This document shows positions 48,941 through 61,119 of a stretch of 64,000 nucleotides of DNA, piece by piece. The translations under genes and the position numbers were made by a program. Origin of the DNA: Clarireedia homoeocarpa. Lineage: Eukaryota; Ascomycota; Leotiomycetes; Helotiales; Rutstroemiaceae. The stretch lies in the NCBI GenBank assembly GCA_001465935.1, contig LNKV01000010.1, positions 434,001 through 498,000 of the forward strand, read 5' to 3'. The notes beneath the pieces are model-generated. The model ran no database searches, had not been told where the DNA came from, and worked only from the letters and a program-made list of their open reading frames with translations. The number at the start of each line of letters is the position of its first letter. The stretch's first letter is position 1.

Positions 48941-49721
48941 GTGTGGGGATTGGGATATCCGGTTACGAAACATGAATGAACAGGTGGAAAAGCCGCTATT
49001 GAAACACTTAGGAAGAGTGTTAGAATAGTAGTTACGACGACACTCACGATGTTGATGACGATGAGAATGAGCAAGAGAACAAATGAAATACTTATACGTT
49101 AAATGGCAGAGAGCAGCATGAATGATAGACTAGAGGAATAATTCCAGCTACCTATATAGATGCGCTATGCTATGTCACATTAATAAAAATGGATTGCTTG
49201 CCTTGCTAAATCACCAACCAATACAGATAATGTGAATTCAAGTGTAGATAGGAAGAGGGCATTCTATTTCTATTCTATAATTGCGAATATCGTCCGTCTA
49301 ACTTACTACAACTTGATAAATCTGCTCTTTTTTTTTCTTTCTTTTCTTAAGAACCCCAACGTTTATACCCCATTTCGGATTCTTGCAATAATTCACATAT
49401 TTGGTCTAGATAGAGGAAGGGTTTCGAATTGTAGTGGAGTCGTAATTTTTCAGATATCGGCGTGCGTATGTATATATGTAGTTTTGCTTCGTGGCTCTAT
49501 AACTTATGCTGCAATTGCTCCCAAGTCGACTCCTCTATATCATCTGATCGATCGCTTTCTCCCAAGTCTAATAACAGTAAAACACATTTTAATACTTCGA
49601 TATCTTCTCCCCTGATGCAGCCAACTCGCCCCCCTCATTCTGCCTACTCACTAATCCTTGAACTTCCAACTCAGTCAGCCTCCTACCCTCAACCCACTTA
49701 AATCCACACTCCTCAAAGAAC
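48941..49721. other. Convergent intergenic region BCKDHA/ALT
   Basis: A 781-bp gap between facing stop codons, A/T-rich with a poly(T)-rich patch near 49328-49350. It should hold both 3' ends. No gene seen. Confidence 0.6.
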
Positions 49722-51957
49722 CTATCTAAACTCGTCCATAAACTTTTCATGGAACTTCGTAATCCTGCCCACCCACTCCGTTCCGGGGGCCAAAAACGTA
49801 GTACGGAAATGCAGCGTGTTTTCCTTCTGACCGAACCCTGAGCCGGGTACCACGCACACGCCAGTAGCTTCGAGAAGTCTGTGGCAATAGAACTCGTCTG
49901 GGGATTGGTTTGCTGCTTTGGCGGCCTCAACGGCTTTTGCGGGGAGGTGGATGGTGGGGAAGAGGTACATGGAACCCTGGGAGGTTGGGGTTAGTATGAG
50001 ATGAGAGAGTGGAAGGGGCGAGAAGGGGGGGGGGGGATAATGGGAGAGAGGGAACACTTACTTGTGGGACTTGACATTCTACTCCTTCCATCTGCTTGAA
50101 TGCCTCGTACAAAGCAGTGGCTCTCTTCTGTAAACCGGCGAAGATTCCATCATACTCTTTCTTATACAACTCATAACTCTCGTCACCCTCCTTTGGTGGG
50201 TTAACCATCATCTCTACTAGACATTGACCCACAACGGGTGCACACAAGCTGATCGAAACGAACTTGTAAATCTGTTCCACAACTTCCGGGTCGAAACCGC
50301 ACAGTTCGAAATAACCTCCTCGGTGACCACACTCTCCTACCATACCCTTCGAGATACTGTGCAAAGAAGCAAGCTCAACAGTGTCATATTTCCCTGGACT
50401 ATCTTTCTGCATATCCCGGAGAACTTGCTTGAAGCTGTGGAATTTTCCTTCGAAAACATTGGTTTGGTAGACTTCATCAGCCATAACGACCAGTTTTTTC
50501 TCGGCAGCGAATTCTATCACTGATTTGATATCTTCGGCAGGCAAGCTGGCGCCGGTTGGGTTGCCGGGGTTGATGATGACGATTGCTCGGACGTCGGTTC
50601 CTTCCTCGACGGCTTTGGCGTGTGCTTCTTTGATAGCTTGGAGGTCGGTTCCCCAGTTTTTGCCTTCGTCGAGGTAGTAGGGTACGCATTTGGCGTTGAG
50701 GACGGAGAGGGATGCGGTGTATAGTGGGTATTGAGGGATGGGAACGAGGACTCCAGTGTTGGGTCCGGCGCAGATTATGTGGAGGAGGGTGTTGACGCCT
50801 GAAGAGGCACCAGCTGAGAGGTAGATGTCTTTGGGGTCGGCTGGGTGACCATCTCGTCCTGAGAAACGAACAGTTAGTTGTGCTAAGCTAACGAGTGTGT
50901 GGTATGGTAGTTGGCAGTTGACATACTCTCAATGAATTTGGCAACACTCTCCTTGATTCCCGTAGCACCAGCACTGGCACTATAAGCGCCCACCGAGCCC
51001 ACCTGCTTCAATAACCACTTTGCCCTCTCAATAACATCTTTCTTGTAGCCCAAAGCATTCAGAAGAACATCCTCCTTCTCCAGCAGCGGGGGGTATTCGA
51101 CCAGACTCAAAACTTGTCTGAAGAAAGTAATGGGCTTCTGATCCAGTTGCTGGGGATTTCCAATATTCGCTGAGATGACCGTATCGAATGGTAGGTCTTT
51201 CTCGCCCTTTGCGAGCTTCGCTCTGTATTCTTCTGATTGCACAGCTAGAGCTCCTCGTACGGCATATTTTGCTTCCTTGACGTGAGGGTTGATGTTGTTG
51301 ATGCTCAGACGACGGAGAGATTGTGTAGTCGACATGGTGCGGCGTGAGGTGGGTTGTAATGGTTTATAGGATGGATGGGAGCTTCCTGGATGAATGGATA
51401 TGTGGTTAGACCTGTTTAGAATAATTGTATATGTACTGAAAGCGAAGATGATTTGGAACAAGGAGACGAAAAAGAAAAGAATATTTTCATGTCGAATGTG
51501 TATATGTAAGGCCCAGAACAAGCACATCGCATGACACCACATTATTTTTTGTCTGGATGTTGCAGTGCATGTGGCTCGGCTCGGCTTACTGTAGGGGAAG
51601 GGTAGGGGTAGCTCGCAGTCCCGTCTCCCCCCACCATCCCGCATTCTGAAAACTGGAGCTTGGAAGCCGATCTCGGCACAATCCCAGTTGGCCGATGTCT
51701 TGTTTTTTTCTTGTTTTCTTCTTGTTTTCTTCTTCGTTCCTTTCTTTTGAAGCCGGAAAATTCCTGGCAAACGGGAAAAGAAGGAAAGAAATCGGTAAGC
51801 ATGTAAGCATGTAAGCATCCCACGTACCTGAACCTTTTCGCCATTCGCAGAATGATAGACCACTTGACGAACAAGTGTTATTACTCAAGCTATTCTGTAT
51901 ATATTGGCGTGTACATCTCCGTGCACCAGAATTCAACGACGCAGTGAGAGCTGCCAT
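49722..51957 (-). CDS. ALT1: Alanine aminotransferase, with probable mitochondrial and cytosolic forms
   Basis: This PLP enzyme interconverts alanine plus 2-oxoglutarate with pyruvate plus glutamate. The full model has exons 51828-51957, 50927-51385, 50062-50858 and 49722-49976, giving 546 residues. The start MAALTASLNSGARRCTRQYI is basic and free of acidic residues, suited to mitochondrial import. Exon 1 joins exon 2 in phase 1 across 442 bp. An internal ATG at 51335 (MSTTQSLRRLSINNINPHVK) gives 486 residues, the usual length of cytosolic enzymes. Family motifs are VGSVGAYSASAGATGI, YLSAGASSGVN, IVIINPGNPTGASL, MADEVYQTNVF and the PLP lysine in SLHSISKGMVGECGHRGGY (about residue 367 of the long form). 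All four exons agree in phase. Confidence 0.92.
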
Positions 51958-52885
51958 GATCGATATCGTGTGTATATATCTAGCTGCCTTGGGATAGGCC
52001 GTAAAACGTAGGGTAAGGATAGGAGAATGCACCAAGGAGGTTTTCCTGGGGATTGAAAGGAGGAACGAATAGACGTCACAAGCTGTAGAACAACGAAGGC
52101 CAATCGTTCACTGGTGTGGGCGTTGTATCCAGTTTCGTGGGACGATTTGTGGTGTGTAAAAGGATATGCTCCGTTCGCTGATTGCTTTGGCTGTTATCGC
52201 CGGATTTTGTTTGGTAGAGAGTTTGATGGAGCGCTTGCTAGAGGGAAAGAATGACAATTGGGAGAAGATGAGTAGACGGCCGACCCTTCTCGATGAAAAG
52301 AAACGAAAGGGCGGGAAGAAAGCTTCGGTTAGTCTTCAACATACGGAGTAGCTTTTGGAAGACTGGGAGTCCATTTTGTTGGGGATTATCGGTGATAAGG
52401 CAAGCTTTATCGCGCTGATGATTACTCTACAGTCCCCAAGTTAAGGAGCTATGCGAACAACAGCAATCAACCAGCGAACACGAAGAGGCGCCTCACTCGC
52501 ATCACCCGTCCGATCTATTCCATGAAGGAGCTTTGGGAGGCACGAATGCCCGCTTCTTTGCACGCACTATCAGAAACTTGGTCCAATCACGCGCGATTGT
52601 ACATCCATCATGATTTGGTATGGTGGACACTTCACACGTAGACATGCTCTAAATGAAGCATAAAGAAGAGAGGAAGCAAAGCTTATATCATCACCTAAAA
52701 ATGCAGAGTATCTGTTCAATTGCAAACCCACGATGAATCATATGTGATATCCTTTTGGTAGCAGTGCTTGATGCTCAGTACCCATTCCACCCATTTTAGA
52801 GAGTCCCAAAACAATTCGCGATATTCCCCAGCAATGCAAACCCCATAAATGCTCCCAAATCCTAGTCCTATCCGTGCAGCAAAAT
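51958..52885. promoter_or_regulatory. ALT upstream region and ABD1 3' flank
   Basis: A 928-bp gap between two minus-strand genes: it contains the distal promoter of the aminotransferase and the 3' end of the cap methyltransferase. A 61-codon plus-strand frame (52166-52351) with a hydrophobic N-terminus is discussed under findings; I do not call it a gene. Confidence 0.5.
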
Positions 52886-54367
52886 CTAGACCTTGTAGAA
52901 GCAAAACCCGACGTAAAAGCTTGCAGCTTCCATTTCTTCATCACTGACGAGAAGTTTCCCGCGGCCCCTCTCTCTAACGCTCATGCGCTCACTAAGAGGA
53001 CCCAGGACTTCATCATCTTTCTCTGTTTCCCAGATCTGGTTGAAAGGTTTGTGGTATTGCATTTCAAGGTTGTAGTCCTCTGCAATGGCACGAAATGCTT
53101 CCCAAGGCACGACGTACTCCGGCACTTCTTCGACAGCTTCATGAAGGAAGAAATTGTATTTCCACCCAAATGGAGGTTTGAAGACACCGTCAACCGGAGT
53201 CTTTCCAGAGAATCGAACACGGTAGATATCATTGCCCCATTCAGCTGTTTCCTCAGCTTCACCCTCTTCGACTTCTCCATCCTCCGCTTTCTCTTCGGGC
53301 TTCTCACCATCCCCGTTTTCTGCGGCCTTAGCCTTCTCGGCCATTCGACGATTGAATTTCTCGACTTTCTCTGACAAGACGTGGGAATTAGGAATGCAGC
53401 CGATGAGTCTACCCCCCTTCTTCAGTGCGCCTGAAACATTTTTCAACATTATTCTGGCTTTCTCCTCGCTTTCAAAAGCGTAGTGTAAGCAGAACATCAT
53501 GCTGACAACATCGAACCCTCCACCACCGAATCGCGACGGCCCACCAGAACTGTCGAAGCCTACTTCTCGAACAATTGGAATTCTCTCAATCGATTCACCA
53601 AAGCAATCCTGCGCGAAGAACTCTCCGTGAAAGATCCGGGGTGGCTGCCTATGATATCCACCACGACCTCGACCGCCTCTACCTCCACCACGGGTCTTCA
53701 TTTCGCGATAGCGTGCTCGGGCTTGTTCAATAGATACATCAGCCGGATCTAGTCCAACATATAGATCGACCTTTTGTGGAGCTTGTTGCCATTTTCCCAA
53801 GTCACCGCCTTTACCACAACCAATATCAAGAACCAGTAGACCTTTCTCCTCCACAGGATCTGGACCTTCTGGAAATGACATTCCCCCACGCGATCCACGC
53901 TCTCCACGCTCTTGCGCTCCTGGTGTATAATCTTCATTGGGCGAGAACTTCTGGATAATCGTACTCTTGATCCAATTATTGAAGCTTCTTAAGCCCTTTA
54001 TCCTACTATCCGTTTGTCGCCAGTTCCTGCCACGTTCTGGTACAGCATTATAATGATCCTTGACAGCATTATGAATTCCTTGAGCTTCAATCGCAGCTGC
54101 TAACTCCTTTTCACGTTCAATCTGTTTTTGTTTGATAGCTTCGCGCTCAGCATCAGTAATACGAGCTCGTTGGCCCGGGCGTTTTTGCTTTCGAACCGGA
54201 GAAGGTGATCTTCGGTTTCTATAAATGTCGGACGGTGATGGAGATCTTGCGACACGTTTTACGCCGGCCTTTGTTGGGGAGGATGACCTTTTGCGTTTCT
54301 TTGCGGCTTCGAGCTTCGTTGCATTGAAAGGCTGTGGTTGCTCTTCTGGCTCGCTGTCGTCACCCAT
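52886..54367 (-). CDS. ABD1: mRNA cap guanine-N7 methyltransferase
   Basis: The enzyme methylates N7 of the guanosine cap on nascent mRNA in the nucleus. A single exon encodes 493 residues from the first ATG (MGDDSEPEEQPQPF). The first about 110 residues are Lys/Arg/Ser-rich and disordered, like other fungal Abd1 proteins. The catalytic domain follows with HYNAVPERGRNWRQTDSRIKG, RSFNNWIKSTII and SAM motif LVLDIGCGKGGDLGKW at about 172-187. It continues with VGLDPADVSIEQARARY, DVVSMMFCLHYAFES and GGRLIGCIPNS, and ends ASFYVGFCFYKV. A Gly/Arg-rich insert (RGGGRGGRGRGG) lies between the SAM motif and the QDCF segment, and an acidic Glu-rich insert lies after the CIPNS motif; both are lineage-type insertions. 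Confidence 0.95.
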   Translation of the reverse strand: MGDDSEPEEQPQPFNATKLEAAKKRKRSSSPTKAGVKRVARSPSPSDIYRNRRSPSPVRKQKRPGQRARITDAEREAIKQKQIEREKELAAAIEAQGIHNAVKDHYNAVPERGRNWRQTDSRIKGLRSFNNWIKSTIIQKFSPNEDYTPGAQERGERGSRGGMSFPEGPDPVEEKGLLVLDIGCGKGGDLGKWQQAPQKVDLYVGLDPADVSIEQARARYREMKTRGGGRGGRGRGGYHRQPPRIFHGEFFAQDCFGESIERIPIVREVGFDSSGGPSRFGGGGFDVVSMMFCLHYAFESEEKARIMLKNVSGALKKGGRLIGCIPNSHVLSEKVEKFNRRMAEKAKAAENGDGEKPEEKAEDGEVEEGEAEETAEWGNDIYRVRFSGKTPVDGVFKPPFGWKYNFFLHEAVEEVPEYVVPWEAFRAIAEDYNLEMQYHKPFNQIWETEKDDEVLGPLSERMSVRERGRGKLLVSDEEMEAASFYVGFCFYKV

Positions 54368-54704
54368 GTTGAGCAATCAACAGAGATGATAACTGTTTCG
54401 TTAATTGGATTAATGATTTGTGAAATGGATTTTAAGATGATTTAATGGTAGGTTTCTTTGTTTGACGGAGTTCGAGTACAAAGAGTTCGACAATCAGAGA
54501 CGGATGATCCTAGAAATTTAGCCTTGCCGGCCTCGCGTCGCGCTAGTGCCTGGAATCTGGAAGCAACCTTGAAGCTGGAGAGCTTCATAGATATTAAGAA
54601 TCGCATAAGTAATAAATAAATACACAATTTCAATCACCCAACTCCCACCCATTACATACAGCAGGCCTCTCGTCAGATCACCTTGATATCCACAAATAGC
54701 CACG
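54368..54704. promoter_or_regulatory. Divergent promoter of ABD1 and RPN7
   Basis: A 337-bp gap between two outward-facing starts. It must serve both genes. I could not identify a proteasome-associated control element with confidence. Confidence 0.6.
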
Positions 54705-56378
54705 ATGGGTTCCGATCCTCAATACGCAAAGTATCCTCTTCTCCCACTCGCCCAGCACATCTTCACCATCACCAATCCATCCGCTGCCAAAGCAACCCAA
54801 CAAACAGCTCTGAAAAGTCTCCAAGATGCTATTACCGAACACAAGATGGCGCCTCTCTACAGGTATCTTGCGCATCCACAAGAAGGCATCCTGAACGAAT
54901 CTGGCGAGACGTCTTCAAGTACAGCAAGCAAACCTGTTGGAAGAAAGCCAAGCGCGGCTGGGCTGGTGGCAAGCAAGAACTCGATACCAAAAGTCGATTT
55001 ACCGTGGGATGAATCATTATATCTGAAGCTAAAGAAGGAGAATGATGAGGAGTTAGAGGTGTACAAGAAGGAGGAGGAAGAAGCGGCGGAAAAGGCTGGA
55101 GATACTGAAGTTCAAGCTGCAAGAGGAAAGCGGGCGGAATTCTGGGCTCGAGTTGGAGACAAGGTATGCAGGAAGTTTCAAGTGATCCAAATAGAATACT
55201 AATATAACTATTCCATAGGATCGAGCAATCACTGCCTACGAAGAAGTATTCGAGAAGACCGGAGTTCTAGGGACCAAAATCGATCTTGTCCTCGCAATCA
55301 TCCGAATGGGTATCTTCTACGGCGACAAACTGCTAGTCAAGAAGCACATCGACCGAGCTAAAGCTCTTGTAGAAAGCGGAGGAGACTGGGACCGTCGAAA
55401 CAGACTAAAGGCCTACCATGGACTTTACCTGCTAACCGTCCGCTCCTACAACCTTGCTGCACCCCTCCTTCTTGACAGTCTCTCGACCTTCACCAGCTAC
55501 GAACTTTGCACGTACTCCTCCCTCGTCGTATACTCTGTGCTTGCCGGCTCTGTTTCCCTCAAGCGTGTAGACTTCAAATCCAAAGTCGTCGACGCCCCGG
55601 AAATCAAAGCCATTCTCGGTGACGGCGAAGACAAACTCCTTGCACTTTCCGGAGCTCTGTCCGCCGGTCCTGGCGCCGACGAGGATATGGAAGATGTTTC
55701 ATCCGCCACACCTGCTCCAGCCAAGACAGCCGTGAACCTCACCACCCTCGGTACTGACACTGGTGCAGAAACCGCAGTCGACTTTACACCTCTGACACAA
55801 TTGGTCGGAAGTCTTTACACGGGTAGCTACCGCTCCTTCTTCGGTGCTCTCGCAGCCGTTGAGGTTAACTTCCTTAACCAAGATCGCTATCTCTTTGAAC
55901 ACCGCGGTTGGTTTGTGCGAGAAATGCGACTGCGAGCTTACCAACAACTTCTCCAAAGTTATCGTGTCGTTGGACTCGAAAGTATGGCTAATGACTTTGG
56001 CGTTTCCGTTGATTTCCTTGATCGGTTTGTCCCCTCATTTCATTTTTACCCCACATCCTACATACCTCATATACCACAAACCTATCCTCAATCCTCCCCA
56101 CCCCCCGTCCGTTTCCCCCTCTTTCCAACTATCAAACAACCCAAAATCAAAAGATCCCATAGCTAACATCCCCTCAAAGCGATCTCGCAAAATTCATCGC
56201 AGCAGACCGCATCCCCTGCACGATTGACCGCGTAACAGGCAAAGGCATCATTGAGACGAACCGTCCCGACGACAAGAACAAACAGTATAACGACGTGGTG
56301 AAGCAGGGTGATCAGCTGATCACAAAGTTGCAGAAGTATGGCCAGGCGGTGAGATTGAGGGGTTCGGAGAGGGCTTAG
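54705..56378 (+). CDS. RPN7: 26S proteasome regulatory subunit RPN7 (PSMD6)
   Basis: Rpn7 is a PCI-domain subunit of the proteasome lid. Exons 54705-55163, 55219-56024 and 56180-56378 (phases 0 and 2) give 487 residues. The N-terminus (YPLLPLAQHIFTIT) and the helical-repeat region (RAEFWARVGDK joined to DRAITAYEEVFEKTG, IIRMGIFYGDKLLV) match the family. A Ser/Ala/Asp-rich loop follows near residue 340, the PCI domain includes REMRLRAYQQLLQSYRVVGLESMANDFGVSV (given here in part), and the third exon supplies DLAKFIAADRIPCTIDRVTG and the terminal helix. The second intron is longer (155 bp) and starts GTTTGT. No anomalies. Confidence 0.95.
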
Positions 56379-57069
56379 GTTTTTGGTTGCGCTTTGGGGG
56401 CGGGATGAGGAATGGATGACGATCATGCAATGCATATATTTATTTGTTGTTTGTACGATAATCACCTATGGCATAGTCTAGACGGGGAAAATGAATGAAA
56501 GAAAGAAAGAGATGATAATGCATGAAAGCGCCTTCCGAGACTCGTATTGTGTTTTTCGTTTATGATCTCGAGAGAAGTATTCTTACAATGAGAGATGAGA
56601 ATCAATGCATTGATGCAGCGCGTAGACTCAACAATGCGTATAGCAATTTATCGAGGAGTATTTAAGTCGAGGAATATGTATATTTCTCTACTCCAATTCA
56701 ATTCCATTTATACCGAGTAGTTACTGTGTGTATAATTTATGTGTCCAATCCATCAGACGGGATCCAAGATTGCTCGATCAAAAATTCTACTCTACTTGCA
56801 CTCCACACCACATAGCATCATCCACTGTGATATACACTCCATGAAACATGGATCTTTGAATCTCAACACCCTCGTCTATATATCTATGCGTTTGCTTTAT
56901 CTCCCAAATCAACACTCGTCTGCAAAAAGACGGTCCTACACTAAGAAGCATTCCAGCTACCCAAGAACTCCATCACCGCCAGTATTCTTAAAACTTTTAT
57001 TCCATCAGCGCAGCCTACCCTCTCAACTTCAACATGGCCAGTACTATTTTCGCATCCAATTCTCCTACC
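56379..57069. other. Convergent intergenic region RPN7/GDE1
   Basis: A 691-bp gap between facing stop codons. A/T-rich, with no gene visible; both 3' ends should lie here. Confidence 0.6.
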
Positions 57070-60000
57070 CTACGCAGCTATAGTCCCTGCAATCACACTC
57101 GCACTGGCATTCACAACTCCGTCAGGCAAACCTTCCGAAGCCCAATTCAGTGCCTCCGTTGTCTTCGCGTTCTTCGTCAGACCATTCCGAATCTTGAGCA
57201 CGCTATCGACAATGACCGCGTCGATACCTTCATTTACTTGTTCCTATTTCCACTTCATCAGTATCCAATACTTTATGCCAAGCCCATGAATGCAACGAAA
57301 CAAAACATACCTGAACTTTAACCGGATCATTATTCAGCACACCATAACTAACACAAACCAACCCACTGTCCTTAACGACCTTCACCAACCTCGGACTATT
57401 GCACAACGGCTCTGCGGCACTCACTACCCCAAGCAAGTTCCAGCGACTCGCGAACCGAATAGCTTCTTGCAGACTACTAGCTCTAACATCGCCCACCGGG
57501 CTAGTTCCCGCATCCGTCAAAAAGAGAATAGGAATACTGGGCTGTTTGAAGCTGAGCAGTAGGCAAATATCCGGATTGAAACTACTAAAGATGACTTTTC
57601 GTTTCTGTTTCATATCGTAGACTTTCGTGAGAACGGTATCGCAGAAACTGTTAAGTTCGACAGCGTAGGTATCCATTTCATGTTCTTCGGTTTCGTGAAG
57701 CATGGGGTATTTCATCTCGATATTGAAGCCGACGTTTTCGGGGAGTTCGCGGAACATTTCTTCGAGTGTGGTGAAGGGGGCTTGGATGAAGTTGCCGCGG
57801 CTATTACCTTTGTAGCCTTTTTTCTTGAAGTCGCGCGTGTGCTTCATGCGCTCAGCCATGTCGACTTCGAGGGTTGTTTGACCTAAGGATAAGGATCGTT
57901 GGCGGTCCTTGCCTCGGAGAGATAGAACATGAGGATGGTCGCGTGGTGGAGATGGGGGGCGTGTCATTCGAGATGATGCATTGCTCACATGCAGGAATTG
58001 CTCCAAGGTGAGCGTGTGAACAGGAGCATCAATTCCGGTTTCGGAAACGAGGAAATCATGATAGATGACTGGAACGTGATCCTTTGTAAGTTGAACATCG
58101 AACTCAACATAATTAGCACCAAGATTAGCAGCTGCGATGAACGATTGAAGCGTGTTCTCTCCAAGTTGTAATGACCTGTTTGAAGTATTGTTCTTGCCAA
58201 GACCACGATGACCGATGACCATGGTCGACGACAACTCCTTCCAGTAAGTAGCCTCTGCAGTAATACCCATTTCCGGATGAGAGAATGGTGTGATAATCAG
58301 GAAATTAAAATTGACACATCCAATATCTTCCAAAGTCTCCTTCGAGATGATCGGAACACTGACGTCTCCTTGGAGATTCATCCTCTTCAAGCCAATGGTG
58401 GGCTTAATGCTTGACAGAATTGCCACACCACGTCCAATTTTGTGCTTTTCGCTGCCAGAATAAGTTGGTACGATATCAAAGTAAATCTTAACCTTGGAAG
58501 CATCAGGAGTAGTAAACACAATCGGCTCTGTGGAAATATTGTCTTGAACCGGCAGATCAATGATGGTAGGTTCACCCTGGGCGCCTTTGGCAGAAACCAC
58601 AATCGAGAGTGCCGTATCGAGTTGCGTCGAATGCGCTTCTGATATTGGAATATTCTCGAGCTTCACTGCCGGCGTGTCTTTCCTCATATCCATCGAACCC
58701 AGACTGACGAGAACCATACTTTCATTGGTCAAGTATCGATGACCAAAAGTCTTGACGGGTTCCGTTGTCCTAATGCTATTCGAATTCTGCGAACGGGAAG
58801 TCTCAATAGATGAGCTATTTGGTGGAGAAGACGGCCGACTGCTAGCAGATTTCTCACTGCCAGCGATTGATTGTTCTGCCTCAGCTTCAGCAAGTATATC
58901 AGCGATATCCATGTGACCTCTCAAAGCTGCGTGCTCCTTAGCTGTCCATCCGGAAGCATCAGGCCTCTTGAGGTCGGCACCCGCTGAAATCAAGAGCTCA
59001 ACAACGTTGAGGTGACCATCCACACACGCAATGTGTAGAGGTGTCCAAGCGAAAGAATTCTCAGCGAGTTCGAAGTTAACTTTCTGGTCCGGTGTTCCAC
59101 GGAGCAAAACCTCTGCACACTCTTCATGACCGAAACGCGCCGCAACATGTAAAGCAGTTTCTCCAGTTGCATCCTGCCAGTTAACGTCAACTCCAGCATC
59201 GACGAGTAATCTAACAATAGTCTTGAAGTTAGATTTCGTAGCTAGGGCAAGGACTGCACTGGATTTAGCAACATCACGTCGCTTTGCAGCTTTCTGATCG
59301 CTTGCGCCCTGCCAATTCTCGCTGTCGAGAAGGGCTTGTGTTGTCAAAGGATGGCCACCGATCACACTCAAATGTAAAGGTGCCAAGCCCTCACTATCCT
59401 GCCACTCTGGTGCATCAATACCGTTTTCAACATTAAACTGCCCCCATTCCTGCATACACTTCATGACCAGTTTGCAGATAACCACGAAACCAAACTCGGC
59501 GGCATAATGCAATGGCAATCGGCCATACGAGTCTTTACTCTTTAAAGCAACTCTTTGGTGTGGTTCCAAATGATTAAGCACGTATGCCAAAAGTGAGACT
59601 GCTTCATCTTCCATGCTCAACAACGGTGACTCTTGGAGTTTCTTCGACTTAGGGCCGTTGGATGGCGAGAACGCGGGTGTGATGAATTGAATACGATTGG
59701 CTTCTTTGAATGCCATCGTGTCAGGCTCCTTTTCTTGCGACTTAGCGGCAGCTTTCGCCCGGCTAATGGAAATGACGAGACGGTGAATGCAGTTACGTTC
59801 ATTGATATCGTCTGGCTCATCAAGCGATTTGACGCTTTTGAGAAAGTATGAGATGCAACTTCTGGATTTGCATGATATAGACCGCTGTAGAAGGTTCAGG
59901 AAGAGTTTTTGCATTGAAGAGTCATCCGCTTCGAGGTTTGCTTCCGCTAGGGCTTTTTTGAGCGTCGATACGTCATCATTTCGGATGGCTTGGTCAACGG

Positions 60001-60746
60001 CATCAACTAATCCACTGGGTAGGTTAAGAATGGTTCTTGAAGACACTCTCTTAATCGAATGCACGGAATGAGTGGACATTGCATCATCTGTCGTGTTGGT
60101 GTCGGCTAAAACGGCAATCCAATCATTTGTGGTCTTCATAGCCTTAGAAAGTGCAATATTTGCAGCGAACGGCTTCAGATCCACCTTAGAGGCCATATAC
60201 CTTGACTGGGTGCAAACGTTGGACACCTTCTTGTCTAATTTCTTGGTGATCTTAAGGAATCCTCTTCGATTTACCTCACCAAACCACTGCAGCTTTCTCA
60301 GCTGAGATCTGAGCTCAAGAAGAGCTCCCATAAGCTCTTCGACTTCATTGTGATCCAATGATTGTGTGGAGTATAAGTTTGAATGTCCGTAACGCTCTTG
60401 CAGAAGTTTGAGTCTCCGGGAGGCGTCCGAGAATTTCTTATTGTAAAAAGCATCGACGTCTTCGAGGTTTCTATCTAGGGAGAAAAAGAATTCTGGTGTT
60501 TTGATTAGCTACCAGGAAGGGATTCATTTATGGGCAAACTATGTACCCGCTAAATCGACATCGGTATTGTCCTTTGCAGAACTCGCAGCAGCTTTAATGA
60601 GCTTTTTTAGTCCCTTGTAGTTGATGTATGACGATGACCATTCCGGTACTTGGACCGTATGAAGACTAGCACATAATCAGCATTCTGCGAAGAGATAACC
60701 TCAAGCAAGCCAGGAGCAGGATGACTTACGTGCGTCCAAACTTCAT
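57070..60746 (-). CDS. GDE1: Glycerophosphocholine phosphodiesterase GDE1 (SPX-ankyrin-GDPD)
   Basis: Gde1 hydrolyses glycerophosphocholine to glycerol-3-phosphate and choline in the cytosol and is phosphate-responsive in yeast. Exons 60730-60746 (17 nt), 60547-60665, 57311-60492 and 57070-57243 (phases 2, 1, 0) give 1163 residues. The SPX domain opens MKFGRTLHTVQVPEWSSSYI and continues through EFFFSLDRNLEDVDAFYNKK and the N-terminal about 170 residues. Ankyrin repeats span about 360-580 (GRLPLHYAAEFG, GETALHVAARFGHEE, TPLHIACVDGHLNVVELL). The GDPD domain starts at about 803 (IGHRGLGKN, ENTLQSFIAAA, VEFDVQLTKDHVPVIYHD) and ends with EGIDAVIVDSVLKI in exon 4. The acceptor at 57244 must be used, since the next AG would open with a stop. 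Confidence 0.95.
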
Positions 60747-61119
60747 TGTGATGGCGGTGGTTTAATGCGCGTAGCAAGGGTTTGTAGTTGTTTCTTGATA
60801 GCAAAATTCCCCCAAGTGGTAGAAAGGAGATCAAAGTAGGATGAATAGCGAAAGAAACACCGCTACCAAGGCTATTGTATGGGAAATGATATGCAACCCC
60901 GTTGTTCGAACAATAATCGGCCTTGGGTATAATCCATCCAGTCGCTTCGAGATATCCCTTTAGATGTGCGCAGTAGGACAAGGGTCCGCGTTGTGAAAGA
61001 ACTTGGAAGAAGAGTGATTGATTGGAATGGAAGCAATGGACGAGTGGGATGTACTATATGAAATGGTCAATACTTGCAATCTCTATGAGCCTGCTGGCTT
61101 TCCAAAGCTCAATGGAACT

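Noticed and set aside
50027..50037. Long G run between 50026 and 50038
   Set aside because: It lies within the last ALT intron and is a simple homopolymer; no quadruplex role can be supported from one run.
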